The translations under genes and the position numbers were made by a program. A DNA stretch of 64,000 nt from Mariniphaga anaerophila (GTDB taxonomy: Bacteria > Bacteroidota > Bacteroidia > Bacteroidales > Prolixibacteraceae), in NCBI RefSeq assembly GCF_900129025.1, contig NZ_FQUM01000015.1, forward strand, positions 1 to 64,000. Reading direction: 5' to 3'. Of the stretch, positions 1-9,357 are shown piece by piece. Position 1 is the stretch's first letter, and each line of letters begins with the position of its first letter. Below the pieces are notes generated by a model that worked only from the letters and a program-made list of their open reading frames with translations, was not told the DNA's origin and searched no databases.

Positions 1-50
1 GCCAGCGCCGATGGTACTGCGTAAAAGTGGGAGAGTAGGCCGCTGCCGGA
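1..50 (+). rRNA. rrf: 5S ribosomal RNA, 3' end (partial)
   Basis: The first 50 bases match the 3' end of a bacterial 5S rRNA: the GCCGATGGTACTGC stretch of helices IV/V followed by GTGGGAGAGTAGG and a closing GCTGCCGG. A T-tailed hairpin follows directly, as expected for the end of an rRNA operon. The 5' part of the gene and presumably 23S and 16S lie upstream of the window. Confidence 0.9.
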
Positions 51-57
51 TTTATCC

Positions 58-90
58 AAAGCCCATGTTCTTTGAGCATGGGCTTTTTTA
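58..90 (+). terminator. Intrinsic terminator of the rRNA operon
   Basis: A perfect 10-bp stem (AAAGCCCATG at 58-67 pairing with CATGGGCTTT at 77-86) is followed by a T run. It sits 8 bases after the 5S end, so it most likely ends rRNA transcription. An in-frame TTG at 91 lies in the terminator tail, which is one reason the porin start was placed downstream at 184. Confidence 0.9.
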
Positions 91-183
91 TTGTTGTTTG
101 CTGTTAATTTTCCTGAAAAGTGGTTAAGTTGTATTTGTCGTTCCCCTTCTTTTTTTAGTTTTGTTCAGCTTTTGCACAAGAAT

Positions 184-2217
184 ATGCATAAAATAAGTTT
201 GATAAAATTTTTCTTAATCACCTGCATTTTTTTGCCGGGAATAATTTTTGCTCAACAACGTCCTGTGGGGAGAGGGGCAGATGCTTCCCGAAGTTTTTCC
301 GAGACGCCAAATAAAGACGGTACTGCTTCTTCTAAAAAGGAAGTAGAACCTGGTATCAAACTTTGGCGTATAAATGGGTATGGCGCTTTTAACGATTCAA
401 TCAAACTAGATACCCTTTTGGATTACTACCATATTTACAATCCCGCATTTAAAGATGCTGTAACCGTGTCGGACGTTGGCAACTATGCTACTCCATATCA
501 AAACAATGATTTTTTTAGCAGAAAATCGAATGTTGATTTTTATTTTTTGAGAAGCAGGGAAGCATATCTGTTAACACCACAAACAGTTCAATACTATAAT
601 ACCCGTACTCCTTATACGCTTTTAGACTTTTCGCAGAGCGAGCACCGAACCAGAAAAAACGAAACCCGGTTTAATGTACTGCACACGCAGAATGTAAAAC
701 CATGGTGGAACTTTACATTTAGGTACGACCAGGCACGGTCTGCCGGACAATATAAAAATCAGGAAACAAAAAACAATTTTGTAACGCTATATTCAAGTTA
801 CGATAAAGACCGCTTAAGTATTCATGGGGGGTTTATCAGTAATAGTATTTTGAACAATGAAAATGGCGGGCTTGATAAAGACGCAGATCTTTTGGGAGAG
901 CCGGATACTGATTTTCTTGATGTGAACCTTACTTCTGTTCGGTCTGAATTTGGAAGTACTTACTTTTTTACAACAGGCGAATACCGTTTGGGACGATTTA
1001 ATGAAATTGTTGTTGAAACGGAGGAAGAGTCTGATGATGAAGAGGAAGAACCCCAAACCATTAGGGAATTCAAGCCTTTTGCGGGTATAAGTTATTCATT
1101 CGAACTGCAAAAGCACAAAAAGGATTACATTGATGAAGAGGATCCAACCAATACTTTTTTCCCGGATGCTTATTATGGCGAAGATTATACAAAAGATTCC
1201 ATCCGCTTTTTCCAACTTCGAAATGTTATTCAACTGAAGCAATACGAAAACCTGGAGCGGAAAACAAGCTTTGGAAAAAGGGTGTTTTTAGGACAGGAAT
1301 TTGTTAAAGTAGGTTCTCCCGGAGAAATTTCGGGCAATTTTATTCCAATATTTGGCGACTACAGTTATCGAACCAAAAGGTACTCGAATGTATATGCAGG
1401 AGGAGGGATTTTCAGAGAAGCAGGAAAATTCTGGACCTGGAATTTTGATGGCCGGATATTCTTGATTGGAAGAAATGCCGGGCAAACCGAGTTGAATGGA
1501 ACCATTTCAAAACCCTTGTCTTTTTTTGGAGATTCTTTAGCATCATTTCGTGTTAAGGGAAGTATTGAAAACAGGGTGCCCGATTATTTTCAGGAGGAGT
1601 TCTACTCAAACCGAATTCAATGGGATGTGGATTTGAAAATGGAACAACGCATGACCGTTAACGGGACGCTGGAAATTCCAAAGAGAAAGCTGGAACTGAA
1701 TGCCAATTACGCTATCGTCAACAACTTTATTTATAACAATACCGAAGGGGTTCCAACGCAATTTGGAGGGCAGTTGCTGGTTTTATCCGCTTATGCCGAT
1801 AAAGATTTCAACTACCGAAATCTGCATTTTCGTACTAGGTTGCTTTGGCAAAAACCTTCTAATGGAGATATTTTGCACCTGCCGGATTTTTCCGGCTTTG
1901 TGTCAGCCTACTATAAATTTGTAATTTCTAAAGTTCTTTTTACGCAAATTGGTCTCGATGTGAGGTACAACACAGCTTATTATGCTGACGCCTATCATCC
2001 GGCCACTGGTTTTTTTCATCTTCAAAACGAAACGAAAATAGGGGATTTTCCTTATATTGATGCACATGCCAATTTGCGGTTGAAACGTACCCGGTTCTTT
2101 TTTAAGATGATGAACATTGGAACATCGTTCATTAACAAAGAGTATTACACAATTCCGGGCTATCCAATGAACCGCATGACCTTCAGAATGGGGGTTGCAT
2201 GGGCGTTTTACGATTAA
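184..2217 (+). CDS. Putative outer-membrane porin (Porin_10 family)
   Basis: A 677-residue exported protein resembling the Bacteroidota putative porin family (Porin_10, PF14121). The chosen ATG gives a standard Sec signal peptide (basic MHK, hydrophobic core, cleavage after FAQQ, about residue 25). The mature part is rich in alternating aromatic/polar strands and ends in aromatic-rich strands (VAWAFYD), as in an outer-membrane beta-barrel. An acidic run (EEESDDEEEE) near residue 280 probably lies in a surface loop. The open frame extends upstream to a TTG at 91, but that would bury the signal peptide and start in the terminator. It overlaps the next gene by one base (TAATG), suggesting coupling. 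Substrate is unknown. Confidence 0.8.
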   Translation: MHKISLIKFFLITCIFLPGIIFAQQRPVGRGADASRSFSETPNKDGTASSKKEVEPGIKLWRINGYGAFNDSIKLDTLLDYYHIYNPAFKDAVTVSDVGNYATPYQNNDFFSRKSNVDFYFLRSREAYLLTPQTVQYYNTRTPYTLLDFSQSEHRTRKNETRFNVLHTQNVKPWWNFTFRYDQARSAGQYKNQETKNNFVTLYSSYDKDRLSIHGGFISNSILNNENGGLDKDADLLGEPDTDFLDVNLTSVRSEFGSTYFFTTGEYRLGRFNEIVVETEEESDDEEEEPQTIREFKPFAGISYSFELQKHKKDYIDEEDPTNTFFPDAYYGEDYTKDSIRFFQLRNVIQLKQYENLERKTSFGKRVFLGQEFVKVGSPGEISGNFIPIFGDYSYRTKRYSNVYAGGGIFREAGKFWTWNFDGRIFLIGRNAGQTELNGTISKPLSFFGDSLASFRVKGSIENRVPDYFQEEFYSNRIQWDVDLKMEQRMTVNGTLEIPKRKLELNANYAIVNNFIYNNTEGVPTQFGGQLLVLSAYADKDFNYRNLHFRTRLLWQKPSNGDILHLPDFSGFVSAYYKFVISKVLFTQIGLDVRYNTAYYADAYHPATGFFHLQNETKIGDFPYIDAHANLRLKRTRFFFKMMNIGTSFINKEYYTIPGYPMNRMTFRMGVAWAFYD

Positions 2218-3647
2218 TGATGCACGTGAAATTATATAAGTTTCTTTCCTGTTTTTTTCTGTATCCTTTTTTTTTGTTGCTTTTATTTTCTTGTGGTGGG
2301 GAGAATAAAACCGTGAATAATGATGGTGTAGAAAATGAACCCTCTAATCTTTTTCGAATTCAGGAAACAGGAGTGTTGAAAGTTGTTATCGATTACAATT
2401 CCACGAACTATTTTGTTTACCGCGGAAAGCCAATGGGGTATCAATACGAGCTTGTACTTGCGTTGTGCGAGGATATGGATGTGAAACCCGAGATTTTTGT
2501 AAGCAACAACATGTCGGAAACTTTTAGGGGGCTAAAAGAAGGAAGGTTTGATTTGGTTGCAAAAAACCTTACCGTAACCCGTGCCCGACGAAAGGAAATC
2601 GCTTTTACAAAACCGCTGAAGCAGACACGCCAGGTTATTGTACAACGAAAAAAATCTGCTGACGCGCCCGATTCGCTGTTTCTGAAAACTACTCTGGATA
2701 TGGCCGGAAAGAAAATATACGTTCAGAAAAATACAACCTATTATCGGCGTTTGATTCATCTATCAGAGGAAATCGGTTATCCCATTGAAATTGTAGAAGA
2801 CTCGATAAACGGAGTAGAAAAACTGGTTTCCATGGTTGCCCGTGGCGAAATAGATTACACCGTTTGCGACGAGAATGTGGCTACGCTCAACCAGTCGTAC
2901 TACCCCAATCTTGATGTGTCGTTGAAAATTAGTTTCCCGCAGAATATTGCCTGGGCGGTGAGTAAAGAATCTCCAGAGTTGAAAGAATACCTCGACCGCT
3001 GGATTGTGAAATTTAAAAAAACAGAGAAGTACCGCCAGATTTACCACCGGTATTTTGAAAGCCCCAGAACTGCAGGGCGCTACAATAGTGAATTTCATAG
3101 CATTTCGGGAGGTAAAATTTCGCAGTTCGATTCGGTTGTTAAGCCACTGGCCCAAAAGTATGGCTGGGATTGGCGCCTGATTTCTTCCATTATGTACCAC
3201 GAATCGCGCTTTAATCCGGAGGCAGAGTCCTGGGGCGGTGCATTCGGGCTGATGCAATTGATGCCTAACACCGCAGAAGCGCTGGGAGTAAAAGATATTT
3301 ACGATCCGGCTCAGAATATTGAAGGCGGTATTTTACTGCTAAATTGGCTGAACGAACAATTGAGCACATCTGTACCCGACTCAACTGAGCGTATTAAATT
3401 TGTTTTGGCGGCCTACAACATTGGCCTGGGGCATGTAAAAGATGCTCAACGACTGGCAAAAAAGAATGGGAAAAACAGTCAGGTTTGGGAGAACAATGTG
3501 GATTTTTACCTGAGAAACAAATCGTCAGAAATATATTTTAGAGACCCGGTGGTTAAATGGGGATACGCACGGGGAGAAGAAGCATATAACTTTGTGGATC
3601 GGGTGATTGGTAATTACGAGCATTATCGGAATCTTATTCCCGAGTGA
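2217..3647 (+). CDS. MltF-like membrane-bound lytic transglycosylase (lipoprotein)
   Basis: A 476-residue protein with the two-part layout of MltF: an N-terminal periplasmic solute-binding-like domain (SBP_bac_3, about residues 45-270, with GYQYELVLALCEDM and FDLVAKNLTVTRAR), then a lysozyme-like SLT domain (about 300-470). The catalytic glutamate is E329 in MYHESRF, followed by the usual GLMQLMPNTA and AAYNIG motifs. The N-terminus has a lipoprotein signal ending LLLFSC, so it is probably anchored to a membrane by its first mature Cys. It would cleave peptidoglycan glycan strands to 1,6-anhydromuropeptides; in MltF the N-domain modulates activity. The start overlaps the porin stop; a second ATG directly follows at 2220. 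Its 3' end overlaps the convergent NUDIX gene by 14 bases. Confidence 0.87.
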   Translation: MMHVKLYKFLSCFFLYPFFLLLLFSCGGENKTVNNDGVENEPSNLFRIQETGVLKVVIDYNSTNYFVYRGKPMGYQYELVLALCEDMDVKPEIFVSNNMSETFRGLKEGRFDLVAKNLTVTRARRKEIAFTKPLKQTRQVIVQRKKSADAPDSLFLKTTLDMAGKKIYVQKNTTYYRRLIHLSEEIGYPIEIVEDSINGVEKLVSMVARGEIDYTVCDENVATLNQSYYPNLDVSLKISFPQNIAWAVSKESPELKEYLDRWIVKFKKTEKYRQIYHRYFESPRTAGRYNSEFHSISGGKISQFDSVVKPLAQKYGWDWRLISSIMYHESRFNPEAESWGGAFGLMQLMPNTAEALGVKDIYDPAQNIEGGILLLNWLNEQLSTSVPDSTERIKFVLAAYNIGLGHVKDAQRLAKKNGKNSQVWENNVDFYLRNKSSEIYFRDPVVKWGYARGEEAYNFVDRVIGNYEHYRNLIPE

Positions 3648-4257
3648 GTCCGTCTTCTATGGCATCGTAAAATTCCGAGAGAATCATGGCAGTTGCACCC
3701 CAAACAATTTCTCCGTCAAAATGGAAACAGGGAACTTTCAGTTTTCCCGAAACAGTTTCCAGTTCGGTCTCTTCCAGGTTGCCTCTAAATTTCATAAGCG
3801 GGAAAAGAATGGTTCTTTCCACTTCGGCTTTATTTATATTGAATGTGGGAGTTTCCCTGAGCCATCCTACAAAAGGTCGAATAAGAAATCCGCTTACATC
3901 AACAAAAAGCTCTGACAGCGCACCCAGAATTTCGATTGCGGCAGGCTCAATTCCAATCTCTTCATAGGTTTCACGTAAAGCTGTTTCAATGGCGGTTTCG
4001 TTTTGCTCAATTCTTCCTCCCGGAAATGCAACCTGACCGGCGTGGTATTTCATGGTAGAAGGACGTTTTATCAGGCAGGCAAATAATTCTTCTTTTTCGG
4101 CATAAAGCAAAAGCAGCACACTGCTGGGTTTTAGCCGTTTTTGATCGCTTTCTGCAGCCCGTAGCTTTCGGTTGGGCGGCATCATTTTCTGATGCGACAT
4201 TATCCCGCGTAAATTCCCTGCCAAAGCACTTTTTATATCTGCTGCTGTAATTGCCAT
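3634..4257 (-). CDS. NUDIX hydrolase, CoA-pyrophosphatase type
   Basis: A 207-residue NUDIX hydrolase. The Nudix box (G-x5-E-x7-REUxEExGU) is complete: GGRIEQNE...LRETYEEIGIE around residues 78-101. It is preceded by KYHAGQVAFPGGR, the signature of the UPF0035/CoA diphosphatase subgroup (NudL/CoAse). Members hydrolyse CoA or its derivatives to 3',5'-ADP and 4'-phosphopantetheine, using the box glutamates to hold Mg2+ or Mn2+. It is cytoplasmic with no signal peptide. It ends inside the convergent transglycosylase gene and lies 11 bases downstream of the LolC/E-type permease gene, so it is probably the last gene of a short minus-strand operon. Confidence 0.87.
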   Translation of the reverse strand: MAITAADIKSALAGNLRGIMSHQKMMPPNRKLRAAESDQKRLKPSSVLLLLYAEKEELFACLIKRPSTMKYHAGQVAFPGGRIEQNETAIETALRETYEEIGIEPAAIEILGALSELFVDVSGFLIRPFVGWLRETPTFNINKAEVERTILFPLMKFRGNLEETELETVSGKLKVPCFHFDGEIVWGATAMILSEFYDAIEDGLTRE

Positions 4258-4268
4258 AACTGTTTTGT

Positions 4269-5522
4269 TTAATCGAACCGAATGGTTTTTTCGGGCGAAA
4301 TTTTGCTTACCAGATAGCTGGGGAGAATAAGCATTAGTGTTGTGGCCAAAATGGTGCCGACGTTGAGCAATACAATGTGCATTATTGAAAAGTTAACAGG
4401 AACCACATCAACATAATAGGTGGCAGGGTTGAGCTTGAATACATTGAAATAGTTTTGTATCAGAATAAACGCAATCCCGATGGAGTTGCCCCAAATCATT
4501 CCACGCGAAGTGAGAAAAACCGAAAGGTACAGGAAAACTTTTCGGATGCTCCAGTTGGGACTTCCGAGGGCTTTTAGTATACCAATCATTTTACTGCGTT
4601 CGAGAATGAGTACCAGCAATCCCGAAATCATATTAAATCCGGCAACAATCGCTATCAGAAGAAGGATAATCCAAACGTTCATATCCAGTACCGAGAGCCA
4701 GTCGAAAATTTGCGGGTATTCACGGGCAATGTTGGTGGTGCGTAAAATGGTATCGTTTTCGTTGCTGTAATTAATCACAATATTTCTGACATCCTGCTCA
4801 ATTTCGTTAATGCGGTTAAAGTCTGAAATTACTATCTCAAAACCACTAACCTGGTCGCTTTTCCAGTTATTGAGCCGTTGTACCTGTTGTAAATCGCCCA
4901 GTACAAAGAGGTTGTCCAACTCTTCCATGCCGGTATTGTACAAGCCGCAAATGGTGAGCTGCAGCATTCGTGGGTTGCTTTCGTCTTCGTTTACAAAATA
5001 AAGCACAACCCGGTCGCCAACAGCAACTTCAAGCAGTTTCGAAACCTGTTGCGAAATGAGAATTTCGTCAGACCTGACCGAATCGTTGATTGCCGGCAGA
5101 TGGCCGCTTACAATGTTGTTCCGGAAAAAATCCCAGTCGTAGCCGGAATCTACTCCTTTAAAAACAATCCCCTGAATGTACTCATCGGTTTTAATCATGC
5201 CCGGTTTGGTGGAAAAAACCTGTAGTTGTTTCACTCCGGGTAGCGCTGCAAGTTGTTCCAGAAACGGTTGTTGCCTGGATACCGGCTGGGTTTCGTAGGA
5301 GTTGTTCGAATCGAAATTTATGACCTGAATGTGCGAGCCAAACCCGATTACTTTGTTCCTGATTTCGTTTTTGAAACCGGTAACAACAGCTACGGAAATA
5401 ATCATTACGGCAAGCCCCAGTGCAATTCCCACCAGTGCAATCCGGATTATTTTTTGTGATAGAAATCGTTTATCGCTTTTCTCAAAAAATAACCTCCGTG
5501 AAATGAAAAGTTCCGTGTTCAT
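4269..5522 (-). CDS. ABC transporter permease, LolC/LolE-type FtsX family
   Basis: A 417-residue inner-membrane protein with the MacB_PCD/FtsX layout: one N-terminal membrane segment (about residues 25-50), a roughly 220-residue periplasmic domain, then three C-terminal segments (about 280-410). The opening FISRRLFF...RIALVGIALGLAVMIISVAVVTGFK is the usual start of the LolC/E group, whose members extract lipoproteins from the inner membrane together with the ATPase LolD. No ATPase gene is next to it here, so the partner must be elsewhere. It lies between the flippase-like gene (20 bases upstream) and the NUDIX gene, in the same orientation. Confidence 0.82.
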   Translation of the reverse strand: MNTELFISRRLFFEKSDKRFLSQKIIRIALVGIALGLAVMIISVAVVTGFKNEIRNKVIGFGSHIQVINFDSNNSYETQPVSRQQPFLEQLAALPGVKQLQVFSTKPGMIKTDEYIQGIVFKGVDSGYDWDFFRNNIVSGHLPAINDSVRSDEILISQQVSKLLEVAVGDRVVLYFVNEDESNPRMLQLTICGLYNTGMEELDNLFVLGDLQQVQRLNNWKSDQVSGFEIVISDFNRINEIEQDVRNIVINYSNENDTILRTTNIAREYPQIFDWLSVLDMNVWIILLLIAIVAGFNMISGLLVLILERSKMIGILKALGSPNWSIRKVFLYLSVFLTSRGMIWGNSIGIAFILIQNYFNVFKLNPATYYVDVVPVNFSIMHIVLLNVGTILATTLMLILPSYLVSKISPEKTIRFD

Positions 5523-5541
5523 ATTCCGGAAAGTTCTTTAA

Positions 5542-6564
5542 TTAATCTGTTGTTTCCGGTACTGGTTGTTCCGGCGCCGGATAATTTCTTCGGTTAATAA
5601 ACGGCAAAATAAGCACCGAAATTATTCCGATAACAATAATCATTACAGTCATTGATGTGTGCGCCACAAACGCAAAAATTACTCCGTTTGTTTTGGCAAC
5701 TCCATAAAGTGCAAGTGCCTCGGTTGCCATAAAATGCCAGGCTCCCATTCCTCCCTGCACAGGAGCAACCATTCCAAAACTGGCCAGCACAAAAGTGGTC
5801 AGCCCTGCAATTGGTCCTAAATGACTGGTAAACCCAAAGGAGAAGAACACAACGTACAGCATCAGGTAGTATAACACCCAAATGGCAACCGAATGAAAAA
5901 AGAACCATCCTTTTTTCTTTATGCCTCGTACAGATATAAAACCTTCTTTCAGGTTATTAAAAATGGTAAATATTTTTTTGTAGAAAATAGTGTGTTGCAA
6001 TGTTTTTCTGAAAATAAAGGCAAGAACTACCAGAGCTACTAATCCTCCGATTAAAATTGGAGAGGTGATCAATCCCATAATTTTTGTTTCTATCTCGGGA
6101 TTATCGTTTATAAAACGAATCATCTGTCCTGCCTGCGAAAATATCACAATAGTCAGCAGCACGAGCAACGACAACATGTCTACGGCACGCTCGGCAACCA
6201 CGGTTCCAATTAATTTTGTAAACGAAACTTTTTCGTAACGGGCAAGCACTCCACATCTCGACAGTTCGCCCATCCGGGGAAAAACCATGTTCATGAGATA
6301 ACCAACCATAACTGCCAGAAAAGTGTTGATGAAATTTGGTTTGTGGCCGATTGGCTCAACCATCAATCTCCAGCGAATTGTCCGGCTGATATGGCTCAGT
6401 AACCCGATGAAAAGAGAAATGATTATCCAAAAATAATTCACATCATTTTTTAGTACCGATTTGATGTGTTCGATGTCCTGATCTTTATATATAAGCCAGA
6501 AAATGGATACGCCAATGGCAAAAAATGTGAGAAATTTGATGGTCTTTATTGCTATCTTTTTCAA
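5542..6564 (-). CDS. UPF0104 / lysylphosphatidylglycerol-synthase-type membrane protein
   Basis: A 340-residue polytopic membrane protein of the flippase-like LPG_synthase_TM family (PF03706). About eight hydrophobic segments are visible. Conserved-looking features are RTIRWRLM near residue 65, MNMVFPRMGELSR (about 95-108) and the AERAVDM loop. The C-terminal aminoacyltransferase domain of MprF is absent, so only the membrane part is present; a role in lipid or glycan movement is inferred. The start is a judgement: an upstream ATG at 6672 gives a 36-residue unconserved-looking extension, while a TTG at 6564 begins the expected LKKIAIKTIKFL. The promoter region of the divergent ksgA lies beyond it. 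Confidence 0.72.
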   Translation of the reverse strand: MKKIAIKTIKFLTFFAIGVSIFWLIYKDQDIEHIKSVLKNDVNYFWIIISLFIGLLSHISRTIRWRLMVEPIGHKPNFINTFLAVMVGYLMNMVFPRMGELSRCGVLARYEKVSFTKLIGTVVAERAVDMLSLLVLLTIVIFSQAGQMIRFINDNPEIETKIMGLITSPILIGGLVALVVLAFIFRKTLQHTIFYKKIFTIFNNLKEGFISVRGIKKKGWFFFHSVAIWVLYYLMLYVVFFSFGFTSHLGPIAGLTTFVLASFGMVAPVQGGMGAWHFMATEALALYGVAKTNGVIFAFVAHTSMTVMIIVIGIISVLILPFINRRNYPAPEQPVPETTD

Positions 6565-6677
6565 AATTAAACCTTTATGTGGAATTGCCCTCTGGGTTTT
6601 ATATTTCCTGAATTTTATTAATTTCGGGATGCTAAAAATAAGCGGCAATTTCAGCTGTTTAGTAGCTGACAAAAATA

Positions 6678-6685
6678 TAAATTTG
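6678..6685 (+). promoter_or_regulatory. Putative -7 element upstream of ksgA
   Basis: TAAATTTG matches the Bacteroidota -7 consensus TAnnTTTG and lies about 65 bases before the ksgA start. No convincing -33 TTTG was found at the ideal distance, so the call rests on this one element. Confidence 0.35.
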
Positions 6686-6748
6686 TTTGGTTTTTTAAGT
6701 TAAAAGAAGATTTAAGAAGGAAACCTGAAATGAGCGAATCGGAGTGTA

Positions 6749-7504
6749 ATGAGTGTTGTCAGGCCCAAAAAAAAGTTAGGTCAGCATTTTTTGAAGGATC
6801 AGAATATTGCCTTCAAAATTGTTGATAGCCTGGGAGTCGCTGCTGCCAACGTGTTGGAAGTGGGGCCCGGAATGGGCGTGCTTACCCGTTATTTGTTGCA
6901 GCGCCCCGAACTTAGTGTTCACGTAGTTGAAATTGACCCCGAATCGGTAGAATACCTCAAAACTCACTTCCCCGGGTTAGAACCCCGAATTTATTCACTC
7001 GATTTTTTAAAGTGGGATGCCGCGCAGTTGCCACAACATTTCAGCGTTATCGGAAATTTCCCTTACAATATTTCTTCACAAATATTTTTCCGGATTATTG
7101 AATGGCGTAACCGGGTGCCCGAAGTTGTTTGCATGGTGCAGAAAGAAGTAGCAGAGCGCCTCAGTTCCCCTCCCGGAAATAAAACTTACGGAATTTTAAG
7201 TGTGTTACTTGGCGCATTTTACGATACCGAATATTTATTTACTGTTTCTGAGCAGGTTTTCATCCCTCCTCCTAAGGTGAAATCAGCCGTTATCAGGCTT
7301 CGTCGGAACTCAACAGAAGAGCTGCCTTGCAACGAGGAATTGTTCTTCAAAATTGTGAAAGCAGCTTTCAATAAACGACGAAAGATGCTCCGGAATTCCC
7401 TAAGTGAGCAGGGATTGGAATTACCGGAGCAATTTGCCACAAAACGGCCAGAGCAACTTTCTGTTGCCGATTTTATCCGGCTGACCAAGATGGTTGAAAC
7501 CTGA
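6749..7504 (+). CDS. ksgA: 16S rRNA (adenine1518/1519-N6)-dimethyltransferase
   Basis: A 251-residue KsgA/RsmA. It starts with RPKKKLGQHFLKDQNIA, the usual N-terminus, followed by the SAM-binding VGPGMGVLT (about residue 37) and the catalytic motif IV as NFPYNISS (about 107; the usual form is NLPYNISS). The C-terminal small helical domain ends with FIRLTKM. The enzyme dimethylates two adjacent adenosines in helix 45 of 16S rRNA late in 30S assembly; loss gives kasugamycin resistance in E. coli. The ATG at 6749 gives the conserved N-terminus. It is followed 13 bases later by mgtE on the same strand, a probable operon. Confidence 0.95.
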   Translation: MSVVRPKKKLGQHFLKDQNIAFKIVDSLGVAAANVLEVGPGMGVLTRYLLQRPELSVHVVEIDPESVEYLKTHFPGLEPRIYSLDFLKWDAAQLPQHFSVIGNFPYNISSQIFFRIIEWRNRVPEVVCMVQKEVAERLSSPPGNKTYGILSVLLGAFYDTEYLFTVSEQVFIPPPKVKSAVIRLRRNSTEELPCNEELFFKIVKAAFNKRRKMLRNSLSEQGLELPEQFATKRPEQLSVADFIRLTKMVET

Positions 7505-7517
7505 AAAAACTCAGAAA

Positions 7518-8876
7518 ATGGAATTTGAAATTACCAGAGAATATATAGACAGGCTGAAAGAACTTATTGAAGAAAACAATTCAGAAGAACTGAAAGCCAC
7601 CATGGAGCCGCTTCACCCGGCAGATATTGCCGAAGTGATGGACGACCTGAATATGGACGAAGCCAAATACCTCTACCTGTTGCTGGATGGGGAAAAAGCT
7701 TCTGACGTATTAATTGAAATTCCGGAACACGATCGGAAACGCTTCCTGAAAGTACTGCCACCCGAATTAATTGCCAGCAAGTTTATTGAGTACATGGACT
7801 CTGACGATGCTGCTGATATTGTGGCCGACCTCGACGAAGATTTGAAACAAGAGGTACTGAAAGAAATTGAGGACACCGAACAGGCCGGCGACATTGTGGA
7901 TCTGCTGGAATACGAAGAAGACTCTGCCGGTGGAATAATGGCAAAGGAGCTGGTTTCGGTGAACGAAAACTGGACTGTGGCAACCTGCCTGAAGGAGATC
8001 AGCAAGCAGGCTGAAGAGGTGGACGAGATTTATTACATCTATGTTACTGATGACCAACAGCGGCTGAAAGGAGTACTGTCTCTTAAAAAGCTGATTCTGA
8101 ATCCGACAAATACCAGAATTCCAAATTTGTACGATGCCGACGTAAAGAGCGTGCGAACAAGTGCACGTCAGGAAGAAGTGGCGGAAATAATGGACAAATA
8201 CGACCTGGTGGCTATTCCGGTAGTTGATGATATTGGCAGGCTGAAAGGGCGTATTACTTTTGACGACGTTATTGATTTTGTTCGTGAAGAAGCTGAACGT
8301 GACTACCAGATGGTTTCCGGTATTACCGGTGACGTGGAGCCGGACGATAAACCCTGGGAGTTAATCAGGGCAAGGTTTCCGTGGTTGCTGATAGGATTAA
8401 TAGGCGGAATAATGGGCGCATTGGTATTGGGAAATTACGAATCAGAAATTAGTCGCGTCACCGAGCTTGCTTTTTTTATTCCTCTCATTGCGGCAATGGC
8501 CGGAAATGTGGGGGTGCAATCCTCTTCAATTGTTGTGCAAAGTATTGCCAGCGGTGTAAGAGATGTAAGCACAACCGGCAAGCGGTTACTCAAAGAGCTG
8601 TTGGTGTCATTTGTTACCGCGGCAATTTTTGCCGTTCTCATTTTTCTGTACAACTATTTTGTGCAGGGAGATATTAATTTAACGCTGTCTGTTTCCATTT
8701 CGTTATTTATTGTGATGCTTTATGCTTCGTTTTTTGGTACTCTTATCCCGTTGGTTTTAAACAAGTTTAAGGTTGATCCGGCATTGGCTACCGGCCCGTT
8801 TATTACAACAATGAATGATATTTTGGGACTGTTTATCTATTTCGGCGTAGGAAAAATGTTTTTCGATTTTTTGTAA
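7518..8876 (+). CDS. mgtE: Magnesium transporter MgtE
   Basis: A 452-residue MgtE. It has an N-terminal superhelical MgtE_N domain (about 1-130, with HPADIAEVMDDL and DSDDAADIVADL), a CBS pair (about 131-255, starting SAGGIMAKELVSV) and five C-terminal membrane segments (about 275-450) that contain the pore residues, including the GNVGVQSS stretch. In characterised MgtE dimers the cytosolic N and CBS domains bind Mg2+ and close the channel when magnesium is plentiful. An in-frame TTG at 7494 would extend the protein by eight residues; ATG at 7518 is preferred because it starts the acidic helix directly. It lies between ksgA and the RimB-like gene with 10-13-base gaps. Confidence 0.93.
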   Translation: MEFEITREYIDRLKELIEENNSEELKATMEPLHPADIAEVMDDLNMDEAKYLYLLLDGEKASDVLIEIPEHDRKRFLKVLPPELIASKFIEYMDSDDAADIVADLDEDLKQEVLKEIEDTEQAGDIVDLLEYEEDSAGGIMAKELVSVNENWTVATCLKEISKQAEEVDEIYYIYVTDDQQRLKGVLSLKKLILNPTNTRIPNLYDADVKSVRTSARQEEVAEIMDKYDLVAIPVVDDIGRLKGRITFDDVIDFVREEAERDYQMVSGITGDVEPDDKPWELIRARFPWLLIGLIGGIMGALVLGNYESEISRVTELAFFIPLIAAMAGNVGVQSSSIVVQSIASGVRDVSTTGKRLLKELLVSFVTAAIFAVLIFLYNYFVQGDINLTLSVSISLFIVMLYASFFGTLIPLVLNKFKVDPALATGPFITTMNDILGLFIYFGVGKMFFDFL

Positions 8877-8886
8877 TCGCTAAAAG

Positions 8887-9357
8887 ATGGAACGAATTGT
8901 TATTGGCAGAAAAGACAAGGCCGATTTTCCCGGGCTTGAACTGACCGGAGTTGATGTTAAAATTGATTCGGGCGCCTATACTTCCAGTTTCCATTGCCAC
9001 CATATCGAACTGTTCGAAACCGAGGGAAAACGAAAGGTGAAATGTTCCTTTCTCGATCCTGAACATCAGATGTATCACGAAAAAGAGTTAGTTTTTAACG
9101 TGTTTAAAGTACGTCGGGTGAAAAGCTCCAACGGACAGGTGGAAGAACGTATTTCCATTAAAACGGAGATTATATTATTTCAAAAGAAATACCCCATCGA
9201 ATTAACTCTTACTGAGCGAAGTGACATGAGGTCGCCGGTGCTGATTGGAAGAAAGTTTCTTTCGAGAAAATTTGTTGTTGACACTTCGCAAAAAAATCTT
9301 TCCTTTACGGGCTTTTTTTTAACAGCTAAAATAAAACAAGAATCCAGAAAAGAATGA
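8887..9357 (+). CDS. RimB-like retropepsin-fold protease (Zn_protease family, PF05618)
   Basis: A 156-residue protein of the putative ATP-dependent zinc protease / RimB family. The retropepsin-like catalytic signature appears as [11 protein letters not shown] (about residues 20-30), with the single aspartate typical of this family, and a second conserved block [10 protein letters not shown] (about 118-127). In pseudomonads rimB sits with rimK, which glutamylates ribosomal protein S6, and RimB influences that modification. Here the stop overlaps the rimK start by four bases (ATGA), so the two are almost certainly co-translated. No signal peptide; cytoplasmic. Whether it is truly proteolytic cannot be told from sequence. 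Confidence 0.82.
   Translation: MERIVIGRKDKADFPGLELTGVDVKIDSGAYTSSFHCHHIELFETEGKRKVKCSFLDPEHQMYHEKELVFNVFKVRRVKSSNGQVEERISIKTEIILFQKKYPIELTLTERSDMRSPVLIGRKFLSRKFVVDTSQKNLSFTGFFLTAKIKQESRKE

Noticed and set aside
91-183. N-terminal extension of the porin from TTG at 91
   Set aside because: It starts in the T-tail of the rRNA terminator and would put 31 residues before a perfect signal peptide.
6565-6672. ATG start at 6672 for the flippase-like gene
   Set aside because: The 36 added residues are basic and unlike the family start; TTG at 6564 fits better. Not certain, so noted here.
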